Positions 24,767 through 33,464 of a stretch of DNA of 64,000 bases are shown one piece after another. Origin of the DNA: Orlajensenia stereocauli. GTDB lineage: Bacteria; Actinomycetota; Actinomycetes; Actinomycetales; Microbacteriaceae. Position 1 is the first letter of the stretch. Each line of letters begins with the position of its first letter. The stretch lies in the NCBI RefSeq assembly GCF_039548895.1, contig NZ_JBCLVG010000002.1; one strand, written 5' to 3'. The notes beneath the pieces are model-generated. The model saw nothing but the letters and a program-made list of their open reading frames with translations, had not been told where the DNA came from and did no database searches. The position numbers and the translations under genes are program-made.

Positions 24767-26164
24767 GTGCCGAAGGTAACCGTTTTGCTTCATGACCCCC
24801 TGACTCCAGCCTCGTCTGGCGTTGGAGGGTCCCCGGATGCAGGCCTCACCCGGCGCGAGATCCGCGAACGCGAGCGTGCCCGCGAGCTGGCCGCGGAGCA
24901 GTCTGCACCTGGATCGTCCGCTGCATCGCAGCCCGTCGAGGCCGAGAGCCCGGCAGCCGAGACCGAGCCCGAAGCGTTCGAGATCCCGGTCCCCGCCGAC
25001 ATCCCCTCCGTCTCGCGCGCTGCTGACGACGAATTCCTCGCGCTGCTGAATCCCGGGCTCACTGCTGCGGATGCCGCTCCCGAGGTTGCGCCCGTCGCTG
25101 CCGAGACTGCCTTCGATGCCGCTCCTGCTTCCGCGCCTTCGGACGACGCTCCCTTCGACGACGTATCGGCGTTCCCGTCGACTGCTGCCCTCCCCGCCAT
25201 CGTTCCCGCCACGTCGGTTCCCGGCCGCGATCGTGCGGCGCTCCGTGTCGAGCTTCCCGCAGCCGACCTTCCCCCTGCTCCCAACCAGTCGTCGTCACGA
25301 CGCGAGGCGCGCAGCACCATCGCCGAAGACGTCACCGCACCCACGCGGGGCCGCCGAGCCGCTCCTGTGCGCTCACTGCCCGAGCGTGCGGGAGTTCCCA
25401 CGGCTCCGGTTCCCGTCCCGGCTCAGGCATCAGTCTCCCGTCGCGTCTCGCGCCACCTCGCCGCGAAGGGGATGGCCGGCCTCGCGATCGTCGTCGTCGC
25501 CCTCCTCGCCGTTGCCACCTCTACTCCGGCCAACGCCCTGCTCTCGGCGGCCGACGTGCAGGCGGCAGCCGCCGTCGCCGCCGCCACGGGCACCGACAGC
25601 GGCGTCGCGCAGACTGTCACCGTCGGCGATGACGTGTCGGCCTACGCCGTGCAGCGAGATGGCTACGACACCTCGACGGTGGCGCAGGTCGCCGCTGAGA
25701 GCGGCATCCGTCTCGAGGCATCGTTCACCAACGACCCCAACGGAACCGTGCAGTGGCCGTTCCGCGTCGGAGTGCACATCGGGGACCAGTTCGGAGCCCG
25801 CGACTGCGCCGGCTGCTCGAGCGACCACCACGGCCAGGACTTCAACCCCGGCCTCGGCGCGCCCATTCAGGCCATCGCCGACGGCGTCGTCAGCTACGCC
25901 CAAGACGGCGAAGGCGACCTCGGCGTCCACATGATGATCGACCATGTCATCGACGGCCAGGTCGTCACCAGCGTCTACGCGCACATGGTCCACGGTTCGA
26001 TGCTCTTCAAGGAGGGCGACACAGTGAAGGTGGGCGACGTCATCGGCAAGACCGGTAACACCGGCATGTCGACCGGCCCGCACCTGCACTTCGAGATCCG
26101 TCTCGGCGGCAGGACCGGCCCCTGGACCGACCCGCTCGAGTGGCTCTACGCGCACGTCAACTGA
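24767..26164 (+). CDS. M23-family peptidoglycan endopeptidase, membrane-anchored
   Basis: Up to 465 residues. A ~230-residue Ala/Pro/Asp-rich cytoplasmic or linker part precedes one membrane segment (~234-256, GMAGLAIVVVALLAVATSTP), which may act as an uncleaved or late signal. The C-terminal LytM domain has the zinc residues: HGQD (~354-357) and HLHFE (~438), with YAHMVHG between. All catalytic positions are present, so it should cut peptidoglycan cross-bridges outside the membrane. The start is uncertain: GTG 24767 is the first in-frame option and TTG 24785 another; the hydrophilic N-part gives no help. Unusual for the large disordered N-terminal half. Confidence 0.85.
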   Translation: MPKVTVLLHDPLTPASSGVGGSPDAGLTRREIRERERARELAAEQSAPGSSAASQPVEAESPAAETEPEAFEIPVPADIPSVSRAADDEFLALLNPGLTAADAAPEVAPVAAETAFDAAPASAPSDDAPFDDVSAFPSTAALPAIVPATSVPGRDRAALRVELPAADLPPAPNQSSSRREARSTIAEDVTAPTRGRRAAPVRSLPERAGVPTAPVPVPAQASVSRRVSRHLAAKGMAGLAIVVVALLAVATSTPANALLSAADVQAAAAVAAATGTDSGVAQTVTVGDDVSAYAVQRDGYDTSTVAQVAAESGIRLEASFTNDPNGTVQWPFRVGVHIGDQFGARDCAGCSSDHHGQDFNPGLGAPIQAIADGVVSYAQDGEGDLGVHMMIDHVIDGQVVTSVYAHMVHGSMLFKEGDTVKVGDVIGKTGNTGMSTGPHLHFEIRLGGRTGPWTDPLEWLYAHVN

Positions 26165-26186
26165 CGCCGTCACTCCCGCGCACCTT

Positions 26187-26253
26187 CGAGTTTGCAGGAC
26201 CACGTCAGTCATGACTGCTATATGCGCCCATGCCGATTCTGGTCCTGCATTCG
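26187..26253. repeat. family B hairpin repeat (copy 2)
   Basis: Bounded by GAGTTTGCAGGACCA and TGGTCCTGCATTC with a GACTGCTATATGCGCCCATG core. Downstream of the M23 gene, probable terminator. Confidence 0.75.
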
Positions 26254-26351
26254 AGTAACTGGACTCCTCCCCAGCACCGTTTGAGTCGGATGCTGTCCTC
26301 ATCAGCACGCGGATGACAGGTTGCCGAGCGCGATGGATCGACGCTGGGCGG

Positions 26352-27260
26352 ATGAACGAGATTCAACGACTGGTGACCAACGTCGGGGGAGTGGCCGACT
26401 ATCGAGCGATGGATGCGATGGGGATACCCCGGTCAGTTGTGAGGGAGGCTGTGCGCACGGGTGGGTTGGTGCCCGTGCGTAGCAGGTGGTTCGCCTCACC
26501 TCTAGCGCACCCTGATGTCGTCAGGGCGGTGCGAGTGGGTGGCGTACTCACTGGGGCATCGGTTGCGAGAACCAACGGGTTGTGGCTTCTATCCGATGAC
26601 CTCCTTCATGTGAGGGTGAGGTCGACGGCAAGCAGGCTCTCGTCGCCCGATGATCGTGCGACTCCCCTTGCCGCCGATCTCCACAAGGTCTGCGTCCACT
26701 ACTCCCTCTGGCCGAAAACGTCGCCCTGCGTCGATTCGGTCGGTGATGCGATCGTCGAGATGTTCCGCTGTGGCGACGGGAGGTCAGCGCTGGCTGCCCT
26801 GGACTCTGCACTCAACAAGCGTCTGTTGGGTCAGGCAGATCTCGCGCGCATGCGTCCGCGGATCCCGTTGGGCAAGCTGTGGATCTTCGACCGAGCCGAC
26901 GCCGGTGCTCAATCTGGACTCGAGTCGCTCGTCAGGCTTCTCTTGGCCACGACGCGGGTTCAGCATCGGACTCAGGTGTGGATCGCGCCAGCCGGCCGAG
27001 TCGACATCCTCATCGGCGACAGGCTGGTTCTTGAGCTCGACGGACGGACCTTCCACACCGGGGAAGCATTCGAAGACGACCGGCGGCGCGACTTCGCATT
27101 GATCATGCAGGGGTATCTGGTGCTTCGGATCAGTTATCAGATGGTGATGAACAGGTGGGACGAGGTCGCCGCGGGAATCCTGCACTTGGTGCGTCGGAAC
27201 GAGCACCGGTGGGGTCGAGCGACTTCGGCGGGTCCCTTCGCATTCACGTTTGCAGGATGA
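26352..27260 (+). CDS. AbiEi-like wHTH plus DUF559/PD-(D/E)xK-type protein
   Basis: 302 residues from the ATG at 26352 (an upstream ATG at 26313 is also in frame). The N-terminal ~70 residues resemble the winged helix of AbiEi-type antitoxins (VADYRAMDAMGIPRSVVREA, then GGLVPVRSRWFAS). The C-terminal ~110 residues resemble the Vsr/DUF559 endonuclease fold: SGLESLVRLLL, GRVDILIGDRLVLELDGRTFH and DRRRDFALIMQGYLVLRISY. Many actinobacteria have scattered single copies of this architecture; function is unproven and no toxin gene is adjacent. The terminal FAG and TGA (27258-27260) are encoded inside a family B hairpin. Confidence 0.75.
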   Translation: MNEIQRLVTNVGGVADYRAMDAMGIPRSVVREAVRTGGLVPVRSRWFASPLAHPDVVRAVRVGGVLTGASVARTNGLWLLSDDLLHVRVRSTASRLSSPDDRATPLAADLHKVCVHYSLWPKTSPCVDSVGDAIVEMFRCGDGRSALAALDSALNKRLLGQADLARMRPRIPLGKLWIFDRADAGAQSGLESLVRLLLATTRVQHRTQVWIAPAGRVDILIGDRLVLELDGRTFHTGEAFEDDRRRDFALIMQGYLVLRISYQMVMNRWDEVAAGILHLVRRNEHRWGRATSAGPFAFTFAG

Positions 27261-27311
27261 GACTCGACATGACTGCGATATGCAGCTGTGTCGAGCCTCA
27301 TCCTGCAAACG
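27247..27311. terminator. family B hairpin (copy 3), bidirectional terminator
   Basis: Left arm 27247-27269 and right arm 27289-27311 are inverted copies over 23 nt with one mismatch (CGTTTGCAGGATGAG ... CTCATCCTGCAAACG). It separates the convergent DUF559 and alpha-glucosidase genes and contains the stop codon of the former. The best-preserved copy of the family. Confidence 0.8.
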
Positions 27312-27342
27312 CAGCAGGGGCGGGAGCGCGCAGGCGAGAGGG

Positions 27343-29136
27343 CTAGGCGGCGAGCCAGACCGTCGTGTCTGCCGGGAGGGTGCGGCCGGTGAGCGGAGCG
27401 CTGCTCAGCAGCACCTCGCCGTCGGGCAGCTCGACCGGAGCGGTGCCCGTGTTGGCGACCACCGTGATCGACCCATTGCGCACGACCAGTACGTCGGCAC
27501 CGGCACCAAGACCGGCAACAGCGTCAGCACCGGCATCAGCGCCAGCCTCACCCCATACGAGTGAGCCCGATGCCAGTGCGTGCGATCGGCGCAACTCCAG
27601 GGCGCGCTTGTAGAGCTCGAGCGTCGATCCCTCGACGCCGACCTGCTGGTCGCGGGCGAACTGCGCCCACACGGCAGGCTGCGGGAGCCAGGAGGCTGTC
27701 GAGGGGCCGAAGCCGTAGGACGGCCCGCCGGTCTCCCAGGGGATGGGCACGCGGCATCCGTCTCGCCCATAGCGTTCGCCGTTCGTACGGAACCAGGTCG
27801 GGTCCTCGCGGGCGTCGTCCGGCAGGTCGATGACCTCGGGGAGGCCGAGCTCCTCGCCCTGGTACAGGTAGGCGGAGCCCGGGAGCGCGAGCATGAGTGC
27901 AGTCGCGGCGCGTGCCCGACGCAGACCCACCTCGGGATCGGGGAGGCCGACGGTCTTGGGGCCGATGCCGTGGCCCTGCAGGTTCTCGGCGGTGAGCGCG
28001 AGGCGCGAGGCGTGGCGCACCACGTCGTGGTTCGACAGCACCCAGGTCGACGGGGCGCCGACGGCCGCGAAGGCCTCGAGCGACTCGTCGATGACCGCCC
28101 GGAGGGCCGCGGCGTCCCACGGAGTCTCGAGGTAGGCGAAGTTGAAGGCCTGGTGCATCTCATCCGGCCGCACCCAGTCGGCCATGCGAGACAGCGGATC
28201 GACCCACGCCTCGGCCGCGAGGATGCGCTCGCCGGGGTAGGTGTCGAGAAGCTCGCGCCAGTCGCGGTAGATGTCGTGCACGCCGTCCTGGCCCCAGTAG
28301 GGCGGCAGGTCGGGCAGCTCGGTGCTGATTGCCGGCTCGAGCGTGGCGGTGCCGCCGCCCATGCTGCCGGTACCCTCGGCGGGCGTGTAGTCGGGCAGGC
28401 CGGCCTTCTTCACCATGCCGTGCGCCACGTCGACGCGGAAGCCGTCGACCCCGCGGTCGAGCCAGAACCGCAGGATGTCGCGGAACTGCTCGCGCACCCA
28501 GGGGTCGTCCCAGTTGAGGTCGGGCTGCGAGGAGTCGAAGAGGTGCAGGTACCACTGGCCGGGCGTTCCGTCCGGCTCGGTCACGCGCGTCCAGGCTGCG
28601 CCGCCGAACACCGAGTCCCAGTTGTTGGGCGGCAGCTCGCCGTTCTCGCCCAGGCCATCGCGGAACATGTAGTGCTCGCGCTCCACGCTGCCGGCCGGAG
28701 ACGCGAGTGCAGCCTGGAACCAGACGTGGTCGCTCGACGAGTGGTTGGGAACGAGGTCGACGATCACGCGGATGCCGAGAGCGTGCGCTGCATCCTTCAT
28801 CACGTCGAAGTCGGCCAGGGTTCCGAAGAGCGGGTCGATGTCGCAGTAGTCGGCCACGTCGTAGCCGGCGTCGCGCTGAGGCGAGGTGTAGAACGGCGAG
28901 AGCCAGATCGCATCGACACCGAGGTCGGCGAGGGCCGGAAGTCGGTGGGTGATGCCGGCCAGATCGCCCATGCCGTCACCGTTCGCATCGGCGAAGGAGC
29001 GCGGGTAGATCTGGTAGATGACGGCGGTTCTCCACCATTCCGAGGCCGGGTTCGCGGCAGGGGATGCGGCCTCGGATGCGTCGCCGATGGCGGCCGCAGG
29101 GCTCGCCTCGGCGGCCACGGTCTTCTCAGTGCTCAT
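27343..29136 (-). CDS. alpha-glucosidase, GH13 (oligo-1,6-glucosidase type)
   Basis: 597 residues, cytoplasmic. Hydrolyses terminal alpha-glucosidic bonds of imported malto- or isomalto-oligosaccharides. GH13 regions: I DLVPNHS (~131), II GFRVDVAHGM (nucleophile Asp, ~236), III ERILAAEAW (acid/base Glu, ~315), IV VLSNHDVVRH (~378). Starts after a ~35-residue Ala/Ser-rich lead. ATG 29136 is 6 nt after TATGGT (minus strand 29143-29148), so the mRNA should be leaderless, and a LacI-type operator (29164-29179) sits where the -35 region is. Divergent from malE, sharing its control region. An ATG/GTG further upstream is in frame but would include the promoter. Confidence 0.92.
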   Translation of the reverse strand: MSTEKTVAAEASPAAAIGDASEAASPAANPASEWWRTAVIYQIYPRSFADANGDGMGDLAGITHRLPALADLGVDAIWLSPFYTSPQRDAGYDVADYCDIDPLFGTLADFDVMKDAAHALGIRVIVDLVPNHSSSDHVWFQAALASPAGSVEREHYMFRDGLGENGELPPNNWDSVFGGAAWTRVTEPDGTPGQWYLHLFDSSQPDLNWDDPWVREQFRDILRFWLDRGVDGFRVDVAHGMVKKAGLPDYTPAEGTGSMGGGTATLEPAISTELPDLPPYWGQDGVHDIYRDWRELLDTYPGERILAAEAWVDPLSRMADWVRPDEMHQAFNFAYLETPWDAAALRAVIDESLEAFAAVGAPSTWVLSNHDVVRHASRLALTAENLQGHGIGPKTVGLPDPEVGLRRARAATALMLALPGSAYLYQGEELGLPEVIDLPDDAREDPTWFRTNGERYGRDGCRVPIPWETGGPSYGFGPSTASWLPQPAVWAQFARDQQVGVEGSTLELYKRALELRRSHALASGSLVWGEAGADAGADAVAGLGAGADVLVVRNGSITVVANTGTAPVELPDGEVLLSSAPLTGRTLPADTTVWLAA

Positions 29137-29142
29137 GGCGAC

Positions 29143-29148
29143 ACCATA
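29143..29148 (-). promoter_or_regulatory. -10 box of alpha-glucosidase gene, leaderless type
   Basis: TATGGT on the minus strand, then GTCGCC and the ATG. CTTGCA, 16 nt upstream, may be the -35 and lies inside the operator. Confidence 0.5.
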
Positions 29149-29163
29149 CGCGAATCCGACGAT

Positions 29164-29179
29164 ATGCAAGCGATTGCAT
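29164..29179. promoter_or_regulatory. LacI-type operator O1
   Basis: ATGCAAGCGATTGCAT, a near-perfect palindrome with a central CG as bound by LacI/CcpA-family proteins. It covers the -35 region of the alpha-glucosidase promoter. Confidence 0.75.
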
Positions 29180-29232
29180 GTTTCGGGCCGGCTTAGGAGG
29201 TCACAACCCCGTATCGGTTCTCCTGACGCAGT

Positions 29233-29261
29233 TTGGCGTTACCGGTCCGAGCAGGTATACA
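29233..29261 (+). promoter_or_regulatory. malE promoter
   Basis: TTGGCG, 17-nt spacer, TATACA: the best sigma-70-type promoter in the window. The second operator begins at its last base, so a bound repressor would block transcription start. Confidence 0.7.
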
Positions 29262-29276
29262 TGTAATCGCTTGCAT
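29261..29276. promoter_or_regulatory. LacI-type operator O2
   Basis: ATGTAATCGCTTGCAT, the inverted counterpart of O1 with one changed base, overlapping the end of the malE -10 box and the expected transcription start. O1 and O2 centres are 97 nt apart, which would allow looping. Confidence 0.75.
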
Positions 29277-29367
29277 TTCTGCAGGCAAGTCGAGAGAACG
29301 ACCTTTCGCGCCTCCCGCGGGTGAAGGAATTCTCTCCACATCAGCGTTCAAACGAGAGGCGACACCA

Positions 29368-30603
29368 ATGATGGTGAAGAAGAAGGGTCTTGTGGGGCTC
29401 GGAGCCGTAGCGCTCACGGCCGCCGTGGTTCTGTCGGGTTGCTCGGCCAGCACCGGCGGTTCCGACGACACCAAGGCCAGCGGCAGCACCAGCTCCCTGA
29501 CCGTGTGGGTGGACTCCGAGCGCGTTGACGCGCTGAAGGGTGCCGCTGCGGACTACAGCGAGAAGACCGGCATCGACGTGAAGCTCGTCGGCAAGGACAC
29601 GTCGACCATCAAGGACGACTTCATCCAGCAGGTTCCGACCGGCAAGGGCCCTGACATCGTCATGGGCGCGCACGACTGGCTGGGCGAGTTGTCGACCAAC
29701 GGTGTCGTCGCTCCGCTCGAGCTCGGCGATGCCGCAGCCGACTACCTCCCCGTCGCCATCGACGCCTCGACCTACGAGGGCACGACCTACCTCCTGCCCT
29801 ACGCCGTCGAGAACATCGCGATGCTGCGCAACGCCGACATCGTCGCCGAGCCCGCCACGAGCTTCGACGACATGATCGCCAAGGGCAAGGCCGCCGGCCT
29901 CACCCAGCCGTTCGTCGTGCAGCAGGGTGCAGAGGGCGACCCGTACCACCTCTACCCGTTCCAGACCGCGTTCGGTGCTCCCGTCTTCGGCTCCGGAGCC
30001 GAGGGCTACGACCCCACCGACCTCCAGCTCGGCAACGCCGGCGGCGAGCAGTTCGCCACCTGGCTCGGCAACCAGGGCAAGAACGGCACCGGCGCCTTCA
30101 ACACCGACATCGACGGTGACATCGCCAAGCAGGCCTTCCTCGACGGAACGGCCGCCTTCTGGCTGACCGGCCCGTGGAACGTGGGCGCAGCGACGGAGGC
30201 CGGCATCAACGTCGCCATCGACCCGATCCCGAGCCCCACCGACCAGGCCGCACAGCCGTTCGCCGGTGTGAAGGGCTTCTTCATGAGCGCCGAGTCGAAG
30301 AACAAGGTCGCCGCGACCGACTTCCTCGTCAACTACATCGGCACCGAGGCCGTGCAGCTCGAGCTGTTCAAGGCCGGCAATGTGCTGCCCGCCCTCACGG
30401 CCGCCGCAGAGACCGCCTCGGAGGACCCGATCATCAAGGGCTTCGAGACCGTCGGCGCCGACGCCGTCCCGATGCCGGCTATCCCGGCCATGGGCTCGGT
30501 CTGGCAGTACTGGGGCATCGCCGAGGCTGCGATCATCAACGGCGCAGACCCCGTCACGACCTGGCAGAAGCTGGCCAGCGACGTGCAGGCCGCCATCAAG
30601 TAA
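29368..30603 (+). CDS. malE: maltose/malto-oligosaccharide ABC transporter, binding lipoprotein
   Basis: 411 residues. Signal peptide with lipobox VVLSGC (Cys25), then a cluster B sugar-binding protein: SLTVWVDSERVDALKGAAAD, GPDIVMGAHDWLGEL, YLLPYAVENIAML, GPWNVGAA and KGFFMSAESKNKVAATDF, the last matching MalE/CymE-type proteins. Captures malto-oligosaccharides at the outer face of the membrane for MalFG. ATG 29368 is preceded by GAGAGG; a second ATG follows at once. Regulated by operators O1/O2. A strong hairpin just after its stop should keep its mRNA level above that of malFG. Confidence 0.93.
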   Translation: MMVKKKGLVGLGAVALTAAVVLSGCSASTGGSDDTKASGSTSSLTVWVDSERVDALKGAAADYSEKTGIDVKLVGKDTSTIKDDFIQQVPTGKGPDIVMGAHDWLGELSTNGVVAPLELGDAAADYLPVAIDASTYEGTTYLLPYAVENIAMLRNADIVAEPATSFDDMIAKGKAAGLTQPFVVQQGAEGDPYHLYPFQTAFGAPVFGSGAEGYDPTDLQLGNAGGEQFATWLGNQGKNGTGAFNTDIDGDIAKQAFLDGTAAFWLTGPWNVGAATEAGINVAIDPIPSPTDQAAQPFAGVKGFFMSAESKNKVAATDFLVNYIGTEAVQLELFKAGNVLPALTAAAETASEDPIIKGFETVGADAVPMPAIPAMGSVWQYWGIAEAAIINGADPVTTWQKLASDVQAAIK

Positions 30604-30615
30604 CACGACCCATCG

Positions 30616-30650
30616 ACCCGGTGCGGATGCCGACGGCATCCGCACCGGGT
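30616..30650 (+). terminator. malE-malF intercistronic hairpin
   Basis: Perfect 16-bp stem (30616-30631 with 30635-30650) around a 3-nt loop, followed by TTT. Likely a partial terminator or 3'-end stabiliser giving more MalE than MalFG. Confidence 0.8.
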
Positions 30651-30726
30651 TTCGGTGTTCGTCGGGCGACGCGACCGAGGCTGGAGCCGACGATGCGAAC
30701 CCCGGGCGACGAGAACGAGGATGTAC

Positions 30727-32345
<1,619 letters not shown>

Positions 32346-32346
<1 letters not shown>

Positions 32347-33332
32347 TGAACGCGCAGAAGCCCGTGCCCGGCACGAATGTCGGCCTCACCGAGGCCCTGA
32401 TCCTCGAGGCTGATGCCGCAGCCCAGAGGCCGGCCCAGCCGCCGCACCTGCGCGGCCCGGCCGGCAGGCGCCGCCCCTTCAACTTCGGCCGCTGGTTCGG
32501 CGCGACCGGGTGGCGCCACCTCGTCGGCGTGATCGTGAGCATCTTCGCGCTGTTCCCGCTCGTCTTCGTGCTGTCGGCCTCGCTCAACCCGAAGGGAACG
32601 CTCACGGGCTCGAACGCCCTGTTCTCGAAGTTCGGGCTCGACAGCTACGCGCGCATCCTCACCGACCCGCAGGTCCCGTACCTGCCCTGGTACTGGAACA
32701 CCATCATCATCGCGAGCATCACCGCCATCGCGACGGTGTTCCTCGGAGCCCTCGCCGCCTACTCGTTCTCGCGGATGCGGTTCACGGGCCGCCGCTTCGG
32801 GCTCGTGACCATCGTCGTGGTTCAGATGTTCCCGCAGATGCTCGCCGTCGTCGCGATCTTCCTGTTGCTGAACGCGATCGGCGACCTCTTCCCGGCGATC
32901 GGCCTCAACACCCACATCGGCCTGATCATGGTCTATCTGGGCGGAGCTCTCGGCGTGAACACCTTCCTCATGTACGGCTTCTTCAACACCATCCCCGCCT
33001 CCATCGACGAGGCGGCGAAGATCGACGGAGCCGGCCACGCGCGCATCTTCTTCACGATCATCCTGCGGTTGGTCGCGCCGATCCTCGCGGTGGTCGCGTT
33101 GCTCTCGTTCATCGCCACCTTCGGCGACTACGTGATCGCGAGCGTCGTGCTCATCGACCCCGAGAAGCAGACTCTCGCCGTCGGGCTCGTGAAGCTGGTG
33201 TCCAACCCGCGCTACGCGGACTGGAGCGCATTCTCGGCCGGAGCGATCATGGCCGCCGTGCCCGTCGTGGTGCTGTTCCTCCTGCTGCAGCGCTATATCG
33301 TGGGCGGGCTCACCGCCGGAGCCGTCAAGTAA
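32346..33332 (+). CDS. malG: maltose ABC transporter permease
   Basis: 328 residues. A ~50-residue cytoplasmic lead is followed by six membrane segments and the EAA loop DEAAKIDGAGHARIFFTIIL near residue 222. It forms the translocation pore with MalF; ATGA overlap with malF shows coupled translation. No ATP-binding subunit is encoded in the operon, so the complex must use an ATPase encoded elsewhere, as the MsiK system does in actinobacteria. Confidence 0.93.
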
Positions 33333-33368
33333 CGCCACCTCAGCACGCGCGCTGCCGGCCCGGCCCGC

Positions 33369-33431
33369 GAATGCAGGACCAGGCTCGACAGGGACGCGAT
33401 GGGCGTCCAAGTCGAGCCTCATCCTGCATAC
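33369..33431. repeat. family B hairpin repeat (copy 4)
   Basis: GAATGCAGGACCAGGCTCGACA ends match CGAGCCTCATCCTGCAT on the other side. It lies between malG and the next GH13 gene and may end the malEFG mRNA. Confidence 0.75.
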
Positions 33432-33464
33432 CTGCCCGTAACATCCGGGCGATACCGTCGACGA

